The position numbers were made by a program, and so were the translations under genes. From Rhytidiadelphus loreus (lineage: Eukaryota; Streptophyta; Bryopsida; Hypnales; Hylocomiaceae), in the NCBI GenBank assembly GCA_947034895.1, contig OX344763.1, positions 41,477,025 through 41,541,024 on the forward strand: a stretch of DNA of 64,000 nucleotides. The letters are read 5' to 3'. Of the stretch, positions 35,285-47,408 are shown one piece after another. The notes under the pieces are model-generated. The model had not been told where the DNA came from. It ran no database searches and worked only from the letters and a program-made list of their open reading frames with translations. The first letter of the stretch is position 1; each line of letters opens with the position of its first letter.

Positions 35285-36039
35285 TTGGCTTTGGGCGCAG
35301 CCTCGCGTGCCCAAGAGTACGCTATCAGAATGTGCTCATCTTAAACCCGGAACAAGGAGGTACTTCGATCCTCAGATTTGTCACTCAACGTTATGCCTTG
35401 TTCTTTGCCATTTGCAAAGGGGTTGACATTTAAAGCTAGGATGTTATTCTGTATGTTTTCTGTATGTTTTCGTCCTTATTGGAATGTTTCTGCTGGCTGA
35501 TCCCACGGGCCTTGTGACTGTATTCTGTCCGAGAATGTGGCAGTGCCCTTTTCTTCCTAATTGATCGTTGAGGAAATTGCCGTTATGTTCTTTCAATGTA
35601 ATTTTTCATGAATGATATTTATATTTCTATGTGAACTTCAATTTGCAGGGTCAAACGGAGACGATGAACACTCGGTTTGATCCTCTGTGCTAGAGTGATC
35701 TGAATAGAGGTACTTATCGATCCAGCGCAGGTAGAGCGTTCTTTCATATTGTAATATAATAGTTGAACAATTAGTCGGAGACTGGACTGCAGGAAAGAGC
35801 AACCAGGCAACTCCTGTTTAAAAGAACATTTTTCCGTTTGCACCACGCGGCACTTTGTACCCTCCGCTATTTGTTTTTTGTTCACCTTCATTGAATTAAT
35901 CCTTTTCTTGCTGTTCTGTTCTATCCTTTCGAATACTTGTCAATACAGGGCCGGAGTTGTACCTTTCAATAATTGCCCATTATCATGTCACTTATTATGA
36001 CGCTAGTTTCAAAACTAATTGTTTATCCCATACTGGTAC
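35285..36039. other. 3' flank of the PPR-SMR gene
   Basis: No further coding. AATGTAATTTTTC and ATTGTAATATAATAG near 35595-35765 could supply polyadenylation signals. Minus-strand frames here are not recognisable. Confidence 0.35.
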
Positions 36040-36494
36040 TAAGGTAGGAGGCTCTGAAATGGAGCAGGCAGGCATTAAGATTGGACCCTATAAATAGCTA
36101 TGAAATGGACAAACGGTAATTAAGAATGGACCCTATAAATGGCTATGAAATGGACGAACGGTAGTTCAAAAATTAATCTCCAGTCATTGATAGTCATTGA
36201 ATGAAAAAAACATTATTAATTTTGAGAGCCAATCATTCTCTTTGCTTTTCCATTTTTCTTTTAGAAGTTGCAGGCGAACAGTTTAGGGAATATCTAGGGA
36301 CATAAATAGGGACCTTTGACACAACTCCTTTGAAGTAATTCAAAAATGCTTAAAAAAACATGAAACCACTTGTGTTAAATTCCTCTTCTATTTTTCTTTG
36401 TCTGAAAAATGCGCTAAAAATATTTCCATTTAAGAAAATACATGAAAAAGGCAGATCTGCCCTTAGATGAGCCATTTCAGAGCCTCCTACCTTA
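36040..36494 (+). mobile_element. MITE family M, copy 1 (perfect ~23-bp termini)
   Basis: The left end TAAGGTAGGAGGCTCTGA is the exact inverse of the right end and pairing continues to about 23 bp. The 455-bp body is non-coding. A second copy lies inverted at 44008-44434. Flanks in both copies are C on the left and T on the right, so no target duplication beyond the termini is evident. Near the left end, GGACCCTATAAAT-GGCTATGAAATGGAC is duplicated in tandem. Confidence 0.85.
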
Positions 36495-38620
36495 TCCTCA
36501 CTCAACCCTCTATAGTTGCACTGCCTCGGGAGGACAATTGAGCTTCTAAATTCACTGACAACAGTGACATGTGTCCCAAACTTGACATGTGGAAGTACTC
36601 CAGGCATGTTTACCCAACTTGATATATTCTAAAGATATGCAATGCATGTGCAAATACAGATAATAGAGGGTTGAGTGTTGCAATCCAGCTTCACCATGCT
36701 CCAACAAGTTGTTCATAAACAATAAACTGGCTTACAAAGCACAAGAAGAAGGGGGACAAATTGGCTGATTCAGGAGTCGTTTACACAAGACAGATCTGTG
36801 CAGGGGCACCAGCGTGAAACCTTTCCATGAGCAGCAGAAGTTACCCATCGCATGTTCTCAACAAGTAACTGCTGTGACAAGGTCTAGAAGTGGAAAATCT
36901 TCACCAAGAAGCGCAACCGGTGCCATGAGGACGACACTACTTTGACACTTCGCTAAGGATAAAGCTTTCGAATATTCCACCATATTGATATTGAAAAAGC
37001 TGCTGAGATGAGAAGCCTGAAAATACATTTACTGCCTCATGTGCTCCACCCTAGAAGCGCCGCCGAAGGAATAAAATGATACTGCCTAGGTAGACGTCAA
37101 GAGCATATAATCTCGTGCACATCCGCTCTTGCAAGAATGGTGATCAAAATTTCGCCGATTCCACTCACTTTTGTGAGACAGGAATTTGAGGTTCGTGTCG
37201 AGCCTACCTTCGTGGCAGACCTAGTATACACTAAACTAGACGGGAACCAAATTTACAGTACTCAATAAAATACTAAAAGGATTGTTCCTTTTGCGGCTGG
37301 CTTTCACAAAAGGAAACACCGCTTCTCCATTTGACCGAATCATTCTGCTCCTGTTTGACCTGACTCACGCTGGTGACGGACTCCACTTGCTTGAACTCTC
37401 ATTGGACCACAATCATCTTCATTCATCTGATGCATTCTCCATTGACCTGCAGAAAAACAAAAATGTCAGAGAATACTGTAAAAGAAACAGCTTGAATGTG
37501 TACTTTCACTTAGAAGAAATTCCAGAGTCAATTGGTCCCCAGAGCTCTTTTGGTCCTTTGGACTCAATATTGCAATGGAGAACTTTGAGATGGCATGAAG
37601 ACAAAAAAATTATCGCTGACATACGTGTCTGACTTCTGGAACTCGTCAGGAGCGCTTTACACTTCGCGGCAAGTAAAAAATCAAAAATTCTGACCATTCT
37701 GAACATAGAATCCCGGTGATTTCTCTCAAATTGAACTGAGTTACAGAACTCCTAGAGGGACAAAGCCTAATAAAAAAACACTTCTTTAAGCACTTTCAGC
37801 AAAACTGACGGACACCCGATTCACAAGAGCATTCAATGCCTAAAGGAGTTTTCAACAAACTTGATGAAACCCAATTCATGAACCATTAGACTCCTATTGG
37901 CATTTCCAACAAATTGTTGAAACACAATTCGTCAAGCATAGGAGATAAACCCCCTGTCTTGATGACGACGAGACGTAGCTCCCTCAAAGCTATCAAATGA
38001 GCGCAATCCAAAAACAGACTGAAATCCAATTCATAGAGGGGCAAATAATGGGTTTAGGGTAGCTTCCATACAAAATACACTAAAGCTTGTCACCTAAACC
38101 TCTATTCTAGTGCAAAAATTAAGGAGGAATGATGTGCAAGGGAATAGAGAAGAACGGTCTAGAATTCAACAAAATCTACTTGTTAGAGTTCTAGACCTCT
38201 GTTCCCTATTCCTTTGTACTTAACAGAGCAGAACGGTCTATTCCAAGGAAAAAGGAATTAAGTACAACAGATAAGGGCAAAACGATCTAGAATTCAACAA
38301 AACCTACTGTGAGAATCGCAAGTTCAAATAGCAACAAATCAGAAGATCACTCCACTCCATTCCAATGAGTGCTTTCAAAAAGACTGGCAGAACCTCAATT
38401 CACGGGTAACAAATGAATGGGAAACAAAGAAGCTTCCATCGAGAATGCACGAAACCTTGTCACCTAACCCTCCATTTTTGGTGCCACAAATTAGGGAAAC
38501 AAGAAGTTTGGCACCTAACCCTCCACATTCTTAAAACTCAAAATATTAGGACTGAAGAGCAAGGGAGTAGGCCAAAAAAAGATTTAGAATTCGACACCAT
38601 TGACTGTGAAGACTGCAAGC
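36495..38620. other. Intergenic, no gene called
   Basis: A 116-codon plus frame at 37282-37632 has ordinary composition but no known domain. Repeated segments such as AACGGTCTAGAATTCAACAA (about 38153 and, varied, 38280) and CACCTAACCCTCCA (38461 and 38510) suggest a decayed local repeat. Some of this may be the 3' UTR of the minus-strand gene at 38621-39040. Confidence 0.3.
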
Positions 38621-39040
38621 TCACCATAGCAATAAATCCGACGCCCTCTCCACCTGCAGCTGCTGGTGGAAGTTGACGTACTGGTGGTGCGGCGTCTCAT
38701 CCAAGGCGAAGAACAGGAACGTGTCGTTGATGTCCACGGACACGCTGTGGCCGGAGCTCGCCGAGCCGAGCGGCAGCAGCTTGTCAAGAGTAGCAGACGC
38801 GTGCTCGCCGTCTTTGAGCGTCACCAAGCACGCCTGGTCGCTGCGAGAGAGAGGAATGGAGAATGTGCCGCCAGCTTCCAAACGCTTCGCTGGGTGATCC
38901 ACGCAGCTGATCGTCGCCTGCATCCCGGAGTAGTTGAAAAAATCCAACGTGGGACCCGATTCATGAGGTGGCAAGATCGCTGCCACTCTCAGGATCGATA
39001 AACACAGAAAAAGAAGTCTGGTCATGGGCCGATGCATCAT
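38621..39040 (-). CDS. Small secreted protein, family unknown
   Basis: The 139-residue frame starts at a tandem ATG ATG (39040) and opens with a typical signal peptide (TRLLFLCLSILRVAAIL). A mature region of about 110 residues follows with two cysteines (TISCVDHP and QACLVTL), a possible N-glycosylation site (NYS, NDT) and no membrane segment. The composition is balanced and GC is higher than the surroundings, supporting real coding. The stop TGA overlaps a good donor (TATG|GTGAGC), so the gene may continue into another exon instead of stopping. I do not recognise the family. The plus-strand frame over the same bases is judged a shadow. Tandem repeats occupy its promoter side (39050-39612). 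Confidence 0.55.
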   Translation of the reverse strand: MMHRPMTRLLFLCLSILRVAAILPPHESGPTLDFFNYSGMQATISCVDHPAKRLEAGGTFSIPLSRSDQACLVTLKDGEHASATLDKLLPLGSASSGHSVSVDINDTFLFFALDETPHHQYVNFHQQLQVERASDLLLW

Positions 39041-39049
39041 GGCTCGCAA

Positions 39050-39612
39050 ATTGGACTAATGGGAAGCTCCACAGGCGGATTGCGAGTGATATAGGAAGCT
39101 TGGGTTCTAAGCAGCACAAGCAAGTAACCCTCGACAATTTAGGAAGAAGGTGGGTTGGAAACAACACGCACTGACAGATGGAGCGCTTGATCAATGGCGA
39201 AAAGATTAAACTCTGAGAACCTCGGCTTCTAACAGGAAGTAAGCAACCGTTCCTATCGACAATTTCAGGAGGAGCTGGGTTGGAAAAAACTCGTGCTGCC
39301 AGATTAAGCTCTTGAGCAATGGAGACGACAAGAATCAACTCAAAGAAGCTCGGGTTCTAACAGGGAAGTAAGCAAAAGAACCCTTAATTTGCAGAAGGTG
39401 TGCTTGAAAGGAACACGCACTAGCAGATTGAGCTCTTGATCAGTGGAGACAAGATTTGAGTCTGAGAAGCGCGGTTTCTAACAGGGAAGTGAGCGACGTA
39501 ACCCTTAATTTGCAGAAGATGGGCTCGAAAGGAACACGCACTAACAGATTGAGCTCTTGATCAATGGCGAGGAGATGAAGCTCTGAGAATCGCGGTTTCT
39601 AAAGGCAGCGTA
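39050..39612. repeat. Tandem ~120-bp repeats upstream of the secreted-protein gene
   Basis: Four good units start near 39167, 39289, 39414 and 39534, with a partial fifth before them. The shared text is CACGCACTAACAGATTGAGC, TCTTGATCAATGG, CTCTGAGAA..CGCGGTTTCTAA, then GGGAAGTAAGC and AACCCTTAATTTGCAGAAG. Spacing is 120-125 bp. They lie directly upstream of the minus-strand start at 39040, so they may form part of its promoter. Confidence 0.8.
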
Positions 39613-42600
39613 AGTAACCCTTCAGTAGCTCCACGGCGGGGCGAGCGAGGGAAGAAACGACGCCGTTTGAATTCAACATGCCTGTCGCTCCAATTTTCAA
39701 ACCAGACCGCTCAAACTTAACGTAACATTTCCAAAAGACCTCGAGACCCAATCGCCCAAACCGTTACGCAGTAGTAACGCGACTGCACTTGAAAACAAGA
39801 ACCCAACAAAACTACGGTTGGATGCACATAACAACACGAAGACCTACAGTCGCGAAGCTCACAACGGATACAGTCAGCTAGGGCAAGCAAAAATGAACAA
39901 AGCTTCTCCCCAGGGTATGAAGTCCAACTAATCTCCCCCGCTCCCTCCACCTCTACAACACTCGCCCACACTCGCCAACACTCAGCCCTAAAATCCAAGC
40001 AACAGCTGCTAACTTATCACCCCATATCATACTCCTCCAGAACCCCACAAACGCAACAACCTAAGCACCACCCCAATATAGTAGCCCCCACCAACGCAAC
40101 AGCACCAACCCGGAATGCTGGCAAGCTCTCACAAACCCAGCAAGCTCAAACTCCAGGACCCAGCAGTGTGTACCAAATTTGCCACGTCTGGGGCGCGGCT
40201 GTAAGGAAGAGTTGAAAGGGACTTGCGGTGATTGGGGAGTCGTGATTGCAACTGTAGGTAGCGACGAGTACTGCTCACCATGACGACGACGACGACAGAG
40301 CTAATGCCGACATAAGAAGCAGTGGGGGAGTTGGGGCGGCTGTGGCGCTTGCTCCAATGCAAAACTTTAAAAACTTAGAAAACAGTCGTAAGCTTTGTTG
40401 TGAAATGCATCGGAAAAGCTGTGCAGGAAGCGATTGTGGCCGTTTGTCGATCAGAGACGACGACGTGATCGGAAGCAGAGTCGCGTCTGACGATGCGACG
40501 ATGACGACGACGACGCGGCTGCAGCTGCTGGGGCAGGGGCGACGCAGCTGCTGCAGCTCCAGTCCGCTTTTTTTATTTTTTTTTATTTTTTTTAATGGGG
40601 GGGGCTCAAAAGTTTAGTTGAGACTATCCATTGTGGCAAATTGTCAATTGTTTGATTTAATTGCACTCATGGAAAGTCACTTCTGGTACTCTAACAAAAC
40701 AATTTTTGGTAATTTAGAACAAATTTTCAACAAAATTGACTTAAAACTTGGCTCAAAAATCACATTTTCTCATTAAATTCTATTTAGTGGTGCTTCTTAA
40801 ATATTGTTACTCCTACAAATATGGGGTTATTCTAAATAGAATTTTTATCATCAATTGCTATAAATTGTACTTCACCCTAGGTTTGTGAAACCATACATTG
40901 CAAACACTATAAGTAGCAAAGTAGTAAAGACCACTATACAAGTAATTGTAATACTATTAAAAAAAAAAATTTAAAATTAGCAAATACATACATTGTAAAC
41001 ACCATAGATGGTAGAGACTACACTATGGTGTATAAGTAATTGTAATACTATTCAAAGTAAAAAAGAAAAACTTAGTCACTTAATAGTGTGGATTCTTAGG
41101 TGCAATCTTAAACAAAATTATCTGAAATATTGTAATGATATCTATTTAGTGTGCACCACACTAAATTGAATGAAGAGTGTAACTCTAAAAGTAGAATAAT
41201 TGATTTGCCCCATTAGCATTGTTGAATTTTTTTAAATTTCACACAATGAAAAATGGGACAAAATGGGACAAAATGATTGAAATTTTATTTCTTTGACAAC
41301 TCATTTTACAAAGTATAAATTTGTTATGAATTTTAGAAGTGGGCTACCCAATTGGCCCAAAAGAATCCATAGATTATTCCAAAATCAACGAAAAGTGTAT
41401 CCATAATGGACATGTTACTCACCTAAAGCAATTACAATATTTCCTAACATGGCTACAACATAAAGGCCTACACAATGTCAGTTCCTTTGATAAATTTACA
41501 CTAAAAAGGTAGAAGTTTCTATCGCAATCACTAATCACTCCATCCCCATCATCCAAGACATTAATTATGGATACTAATTCAACCTAATCTAATATAGCCT
41601 AAATCTCATTAATTGAAAAATGTGGCATGGGTTGATGAAAGACTAAAAGATGCTTGTAAAGATGCTATGGACCAGAGTGGTCCGATAGGTGACTTTACTA
41701 TTAATAATAGAAACAAATAATGCACCGATTGGTCTAATAATCAAAGTATTTTGGTGATTACCTTGGTTATGAGGGGTTGCATCCTTTGGGTCATTTATGA
41801 TGGACCTTTAAACTCAATCAAAGTCCTCAACCTATAATGGACATTATCTTTGTAATGGAAAATGATCACCTCACAATACCACCTTCTTTAATTTACTATT
41901 ATGCTCAAGTTCGAGAATGGCCAAAATCTCCAATCAAGATTTCATAACATTGACACCATCCAAAAACTACAATAAAATGTCCATTTTGAATGAATAATAA
42001 TTCCACACCACTTCTCTTTCTTCATCAACATCATCACTAGGTCATACATTACCAATCTCTCATGAGGTGCCGATAGAATACCTACATTCAAAGACATGTC
42101 ATAACATGTTGCATTCCTTTTCTTTTGTTCCTAACAAACCAAAATCATCTAGTCACCTTGACTTTCAAATACTTCACATTTGTTTCAATGGCCTAATCTT
42201 TCCACATCTAATAATCAAGATACTAATATGTGAATTCAAATTTCTTTGCACAATTCTCTTCTCGTTGAGGTAGGTAAAGCATTCCGTCCCACATTCAAAA
42301 ACATGTTGGAATATCAGTTGCACTCTTTTACTTCTTTTCTTGACAAACCAAAATTAACTAGCCACCTTGACTTTCAAATACTTCACAATTGTTTTGATGT
42401 GATCCTTCCACATCTAATAATTAAGATAGGAAAGCCAACCCATATTTGATCACTTAAGCAATTACCCATATTTGGAACACAAGTTTTATGAGTGCAAATT
42501 TTTTTCCATGTACAAAAATAGAATTTGGAAGGATTGCGTATATTTCTAGAATTTTATTACAAAAAACGTAATTACTATGAAGTTTTTAGTGAAAGATTTT

Positions 42601-43374
42601 CTTTGACCTATAATGGTGATATAGACCTTTCTATTTTTAACCACAAATTGACTACAAAATCAACCAAGGATTGGTTGCAATATCCACAGCCTTGGAGCCA
42701 ATCATAATGTACTAGAATTGCTCCTTGAACTATGCAAACTACAACAGTCTATGGTTGGAAATACAACACTCTATAGGTCATGAATGGGAGGGTGATCATG
42801 TAGGGGTTGACTCCCCTACTAACGTATGTGACTTCAAATCTCTTTACACAGTTTTCTCTTCTCATGGAGCATTTCATCTCCAATTTAGAGAATCAAGTCC
42901 ATGAATGTTGAAAGGACGGGTTGACCAAAGTGTATTGACGCTAGCACATTCTAACTGTAGTAGCTGTGTCGCAAGCCCCTCACTTCCTTCTACTTTCTTT
43001 TCGATTTCCATCAACCCTTTCTTTTTGCACCATGGGGCCAAATTGCACCATTTCAAAACAAATGTTTACTTTTCACCAAGTAAATGTAATCTTTTCTTGC
43101 CCAAAAAATTCCATTTCTATTAAAAATGTAGATGAAATTGCCAAATTTTGATGAAAAAGTGCATGAACATAATTGGAAAGTGTTTCTTGTTCCAAAAGAT
43201 AGATGAAATGTAGAAATACAATGCTTCACCCCAAATTTTCACCAAATTTGAAATGATCACCATCTTGGCACTTTTCTCAGAAAGTGAAAAAAAAGGGTTG
43301 ATTTCCATCCCCGCTTTTTCTTTTCTCTTTCGGTTCAATTGCTGCCAATCAAATGACATCAGTCGGGTGTTCAT
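39613..43374. other. Intergenic: GC-rich island, then AT-rich repeats
   Basis: 39,700-40,560 is comparatively GC-rich with GACGACGACGAC runs and short frames on both strands; it looks like a promoter or first-exon region but no gene could be assembled. From 40,600 onward the sequence is AT-rich. At 42,090-42,430 a segment of about 209 bp is tandemly duplicated (CACCTTGACTTTCAAATACT at 42154 and 42363). At 42,910-43,150 is a segment homologous to 47,850-48,080 (TTTTTGCACCATGG, ATTGCACCATTTCAAAA). Confidence 0.4.
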
Positions 43375-44774
43375 GAAACTTTTTGAGTTTTACCTAATTT
43401 CCTTTCAATAGTCATACTGAACCGGTTTTTGAAGAACTGAGTCCGGTTATTTTCTCTATTTTTTACTCTAAATAGAAAAAAATTGTGGATTTTTTCACCA
43501 AATTTTTGCCGATGTTTTCAAATTGCAACCGGTTTTTTTCCCAATTCCACGCACCGGCTAACTTTGAACTACTAACTGTCTGGTTTTTCGAATCATTGCG
43601 TCAGTCCCTTCCGGTTGTTGTTGCTGAAGGGTCAGTCCGTTCCGTTCCGGCAGTCCGGCAGTCAAGTCCGTTCCGTTGAATCAGCAGGAGCGGCGTGCTT
43701 CCGTCACGGAATCTCTAAATTTAGCCGTTCGGATTTTTATTTCCCCTTCCGCGTGTCAGAGCTCCGTCAGGAGGAGATTTCTGTCGTCAGTTGCTCTGCT
43801 GACGACATTTGACATTCAGTTCAATTCACAGCTGTCCCGTTTCCCCAAATGTGACTAAATTTATAGCCACGTCAGCTCCAAGGATTTTGATCACACGGCT
43901 AAATTTACGACTTCAGGGGCACTTCACAGTTCACACTACAGTATGGTCAGAGGTTGAGAGGCCGTCAATTTCCACCCATCGGGATCGCTGAATTCTTGGT
44001 TTATTGCTAAGGTAGAAGGCTTTGAAATGGCTCATCTAAGGGCTGATCCGCCTTTTTCATTTATTTTATTAAATGGAAATATTTTTAGCTCATTTTTCAG
44101 ACAAAGAAGAATAGAAGAGGGAATCTAACAACAAGTGGTTTCATATTTTTTGAAGCATTTTTGAATTACTTATGGATTTTCAAAGGAGTTGTGTGATTGT
44201 GTCATAGGTCCCTATTTATGTTCCTAGGTCTTCCATAAACTGTTCACTTGCAACTTTCTAAAGAAAAATGGAAAAGCAAGGAGAATGATTGGCTCTTGCA
44301 ATTAATAATATTTTTTTTCCTTGATTCATTCAATGACTATGGAGGTCAATTTTATGAACTATCGTTTCTCCATTTCACAACCATTTACAGGGTCCATTCT
44401 TAATGCTTGCTTCATTTCAGAGCCTCCTATCTTATGTGATTGGTGGAAATCGACGGCATCTTAGTGACCATGTGAGGCCCAACTGTCCATATTCAACGAT
44501 GCGAGTGTGTGAGTGCAAAGATGTGAACATATGAGCCTTGAATCTAATTGTAGGTACCAATGATCGGAAAAAAATCGGCAGCTGGTTCAAAGTTAGCGAA
44601 TGGAATTGGGTAAAAAACGCGTTGCAATTTGAAGACATCAACAAAAATCCGGTGGAAAATCCAAAAAAATTCTATTTAGAGTAAAAAATAGGGAAAATAA
44701 CCGGATTTAGTTATTCAAAACCCAATTCAATATAAGTATTGAAAGGAAATTAGCTGATAAACTAAAAAAGTTTC
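43375..44774. mobile_element. 1.4-kb fold-back element with ~190-bp arms and nested MITE
   Basis: 43375-43570 is the inverse of 44575-44774: GAAACTTTTTGAGTTT against AACTAAAAAAGTTTC, CTAATTTCCTTTCAATA against TATTGAAAGGAAATTAG, and TACTCTAAATAGAA against TTCTATTTAGAGTA. Between the arms lie a GC-richer segment (43600-44000) and the inverted MITE at 44008-44434, which is therefore a later insertion. No transposase frame was found. Confidence 0.75.
44008..44434 (-). mobile_element. MITE family M, copy 2 (inverted, nested)
   Basis: It matches 36040-36494 in inverse orientation throughout, with ends TAAGGTAGAAGGCTTTGAAATG and CATTTCAGAGCCTCC..., a few substitutions and small deletions. It sits between the arms of the 43375-44774 fold-back element. 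Confidence 0.85.
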
Positions 44775-45103
44775 CCACACACTAGTAGGTACATATCTAC
44801 AACCATTTGAAGGTGTTTATAACATTTGTATATATAACATAGCTATAATATAACATGAAAAGAGTTTATAATATAAACATCTCTAACCATAGAAGCTATC
44901 TATAATATAGATTCTTGGGCTTATAGGCTTATAGGCTCATTGATTCTATGCTCACATGCTAGAATCCCCTTTTTTATATGTACCCTTGTGGCAAAATATA
45001 GGAACTTATCATTTACTATGAGTAACCAAATTTGAAAATTTGGAATTCATATTTGGAATCAAAAGATCTACAATTGACATTGGAAAGAGCATGAAATACT
45101 AAA
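44775..45103. other. AT-rich spacer
   Basis: Nothing beyond short ATATAACAT-type repeats. Confidence 0.4.
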
Positions 45104-45107
45104 TTAA

Positions 45108-45950
45108 CTCCTAAAGAACCAAGGCCATTTTTTTAGATAAAAAAACACTCCAAAGTATCAGACCTAGTGGGAAAAAAAATCTAACTGTAGGATCTTGTAC
45201 TTTACTTGTCTGAGATCACGTGGTAAAAATTTCATGAAGTTTGACTGTACAAATTGATAGTATTAGTATTCAAAGTTGGCAAAAAAGTTTTTTTGAACAT
45301 TGGCTTGCAATTTCAAATGACTTTGACCACCATTTGTGGAAAAATTTTACATTGTAAACTTTGAATTGAAAAGAATTTATGTTGAAGAATTGAGTAGAAA
45401 ATCTAGGTATTTAAAATTTAAAAAAAAAAATTGATTATCATTCTTTAAAAATTTATTAAATAGAAATTAGTTCAAGATTGAAAGAAAAAACAAATCGTTA
45501 ATAGCTCTAAGATGGGATTGAAACATAATAATCCCTATAGTGAGATAGCTCTAGTACAAACTTAACCTTGTCAAACAATTTTTCCTGAAAAATTGTGAAA
45601 ATTGCATTAAAAAATGATTCCTATAGGTTATTTTTTCAATAGATAGCCCGAAAAGCAAGATTGTTTATAACTTTCACATCACTAATCCAAATGGAATGAA
45701 TCAAAGCTTCAAATGTAGACAAAAATAAGATCTATAAAAATAATTTTTCTTTAAATATTTTAAGTTTTTGTGCATTTCTTTTCCTACCAAGTGACATAAA
45801 AATTATGTTTAAGATGACATAACTTTTGCTCTTAGGCATTGATTGAAATAAAAAAATTATATTCCCACAAAGTTAATAAGTATTTTTTTCTTATAAGAAA
45901 GTTTATAAAAAACTCACCAAAAATTGAGGTCTATGGAACCTGCCTAAACT
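45108..45950 (+). mobile_element. Family B copy 3, right end lost
   Basis: TTAA (45104-45107) precedes CTCCTAAAGAACCAAGGCCA. Homology to 8253-9178 runs through GGATCTTGTACTTTACT, AAATGGAATGAATCAAAGCT and TTGAGGTCTATGGAACCTGC. It stops about 45 bp before the expected terminus. Non-coding and degraded. Confidence 0.7.
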
Positions 45951-46827
45951 CCTAAGAGTCCCTCAACAGTATGATTTTTACATTGGTTACTGAGCTTAGA
46001 TTAAAAAACAAACTCATATAAATTTTCCTTTTGCTTTTTCAATAAGGCACTTTTCAATAGCCTTTTACAATATAAGTGCCATAGCTACATTGATTTGAAA
46101 TATTGTGGGGGTGAAAATTTAGAGTCATCTATCATAAATTTTATTGTGTTTGGAATTTTTTATAATATAATGTTATTTTAGGTTAAATTAATTTAATTAT
46201 TTTAGGCTTTACTAAATTAGTGTCACATGTACTAATAGGCAAATTAGTATAGTACCCTTCTTTAGATAGTACTTTGGAGCATAAAGTTGTTGTGTTTGGA
46301 ATCTTAAATTAAATTTTTATTTATTTATATATTTTCAATTAGAGATTATTGTAATAGAAATACAATGGAAAAAATAGTAGAGAATAATACATAAGATTGT
46401 AATGTTACAAAATAGGTGCATCTAGAAAGTAATAATGTTTTCACCATGAATACCATATTTTACTAGCAACTTAGGCACTCAAGTGCCTAGCATTTAATTA
46501 AAAGCCTCCAAAATAAAAAGATAAAAGGTTATTTGTTCATATCATGCATAGAATTTTAGAACATCAATCTTGTAAATGGCCAACACATGTCCTTAGAGAA
46601 GGATATCATAATTCCTCTTCAATTTCCAAATATTGGGGAAGATAAGGAATAATTTCTTGAAATAATTTCTCCAAATATTAAGCAATAATAATAATAATAA
46701 TAATTATTATTATTTTAAGCCAAAGTTACTAGTAAGGTACAATAGTTGTTACCCATATTGAACAATGTACACCAAGAAAACACATCAAATATTACTTTAC
46801 AATTATAAATGTTGCAAGCTCTATGTA
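45951..46827. other. AT-rich intergenic
   Basis: No gene. A palindromic (AAT)n/(ATT)n run lies at about 46685-46715. Confidence 0.4.
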
Positions 46828-46831
46828 TTAA

Positions 46832-47408
46832 CCCCTAAAGAACCAAATGATTGTTGAATGTACATAAGTGATCTCTGGTAGGTGTGTATGAAGTCATTTT
46901 TTAATAGATGTTCTTCAAATTTTGACACAAGGTGTAAACATGTACCTCCTTAGAGGGTATATAATTTTTTTCCATTCAGATGCCTGAGTCAAAATTTATA
47001 TTGCCTTGAACTTTTTAGGCAACTTGGGCAACTTCAGATAGCTTTTGTAAAACTCCTCATTTATTTTTGAATTTTTTTAGATATGTAACTTACATGATAC
47101 AAGATGCAAATGTAAAAAAAAATAACCATGTGTAGTATAAAAATCTCATTTAAGGAGGAGTTTAAGGCTGTTGGCCTTGTCGAGCAAGGTCAGAAAAGGA
47201 TTTTTTTTTCTAACTTCAAACATTAATATCTTTCAATTTGTTCAATCAAAGTTTCTAAAAAAATTTCCACACATTTTTATATTGGCCTAGTACAAATTTG
47301 TACAATTGAATTTTGACAAAACCTTTTCTTTTCATTTTTTTTTCACTACCCTAAAAAGTGACAATTTTTCACAATTGTTGCTCAGACTATATCTTGGTTC
47401 TTTAGGGG
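46832..47408. mobile_element. TTAA-type element with 15-bp perfect termini
   Basis: Left flank is TTAA (46828-46831), right flank CTAA (one change). The left end CCCCTAAAGAACCAA equals the inverted right end over 15 bp. The 577-bp non-coding body is not closely similar to families A or B but has the same terminal logic and GTACAAATTTGTAC-like palindromes near its right end. Confidence 0.75.

Noticed and set aside
38666..39001. 111-codon plus-strand frame
   Set aside because: It is antisense to the frame with a signal peptide at 38621-39040 and has no features of its own.
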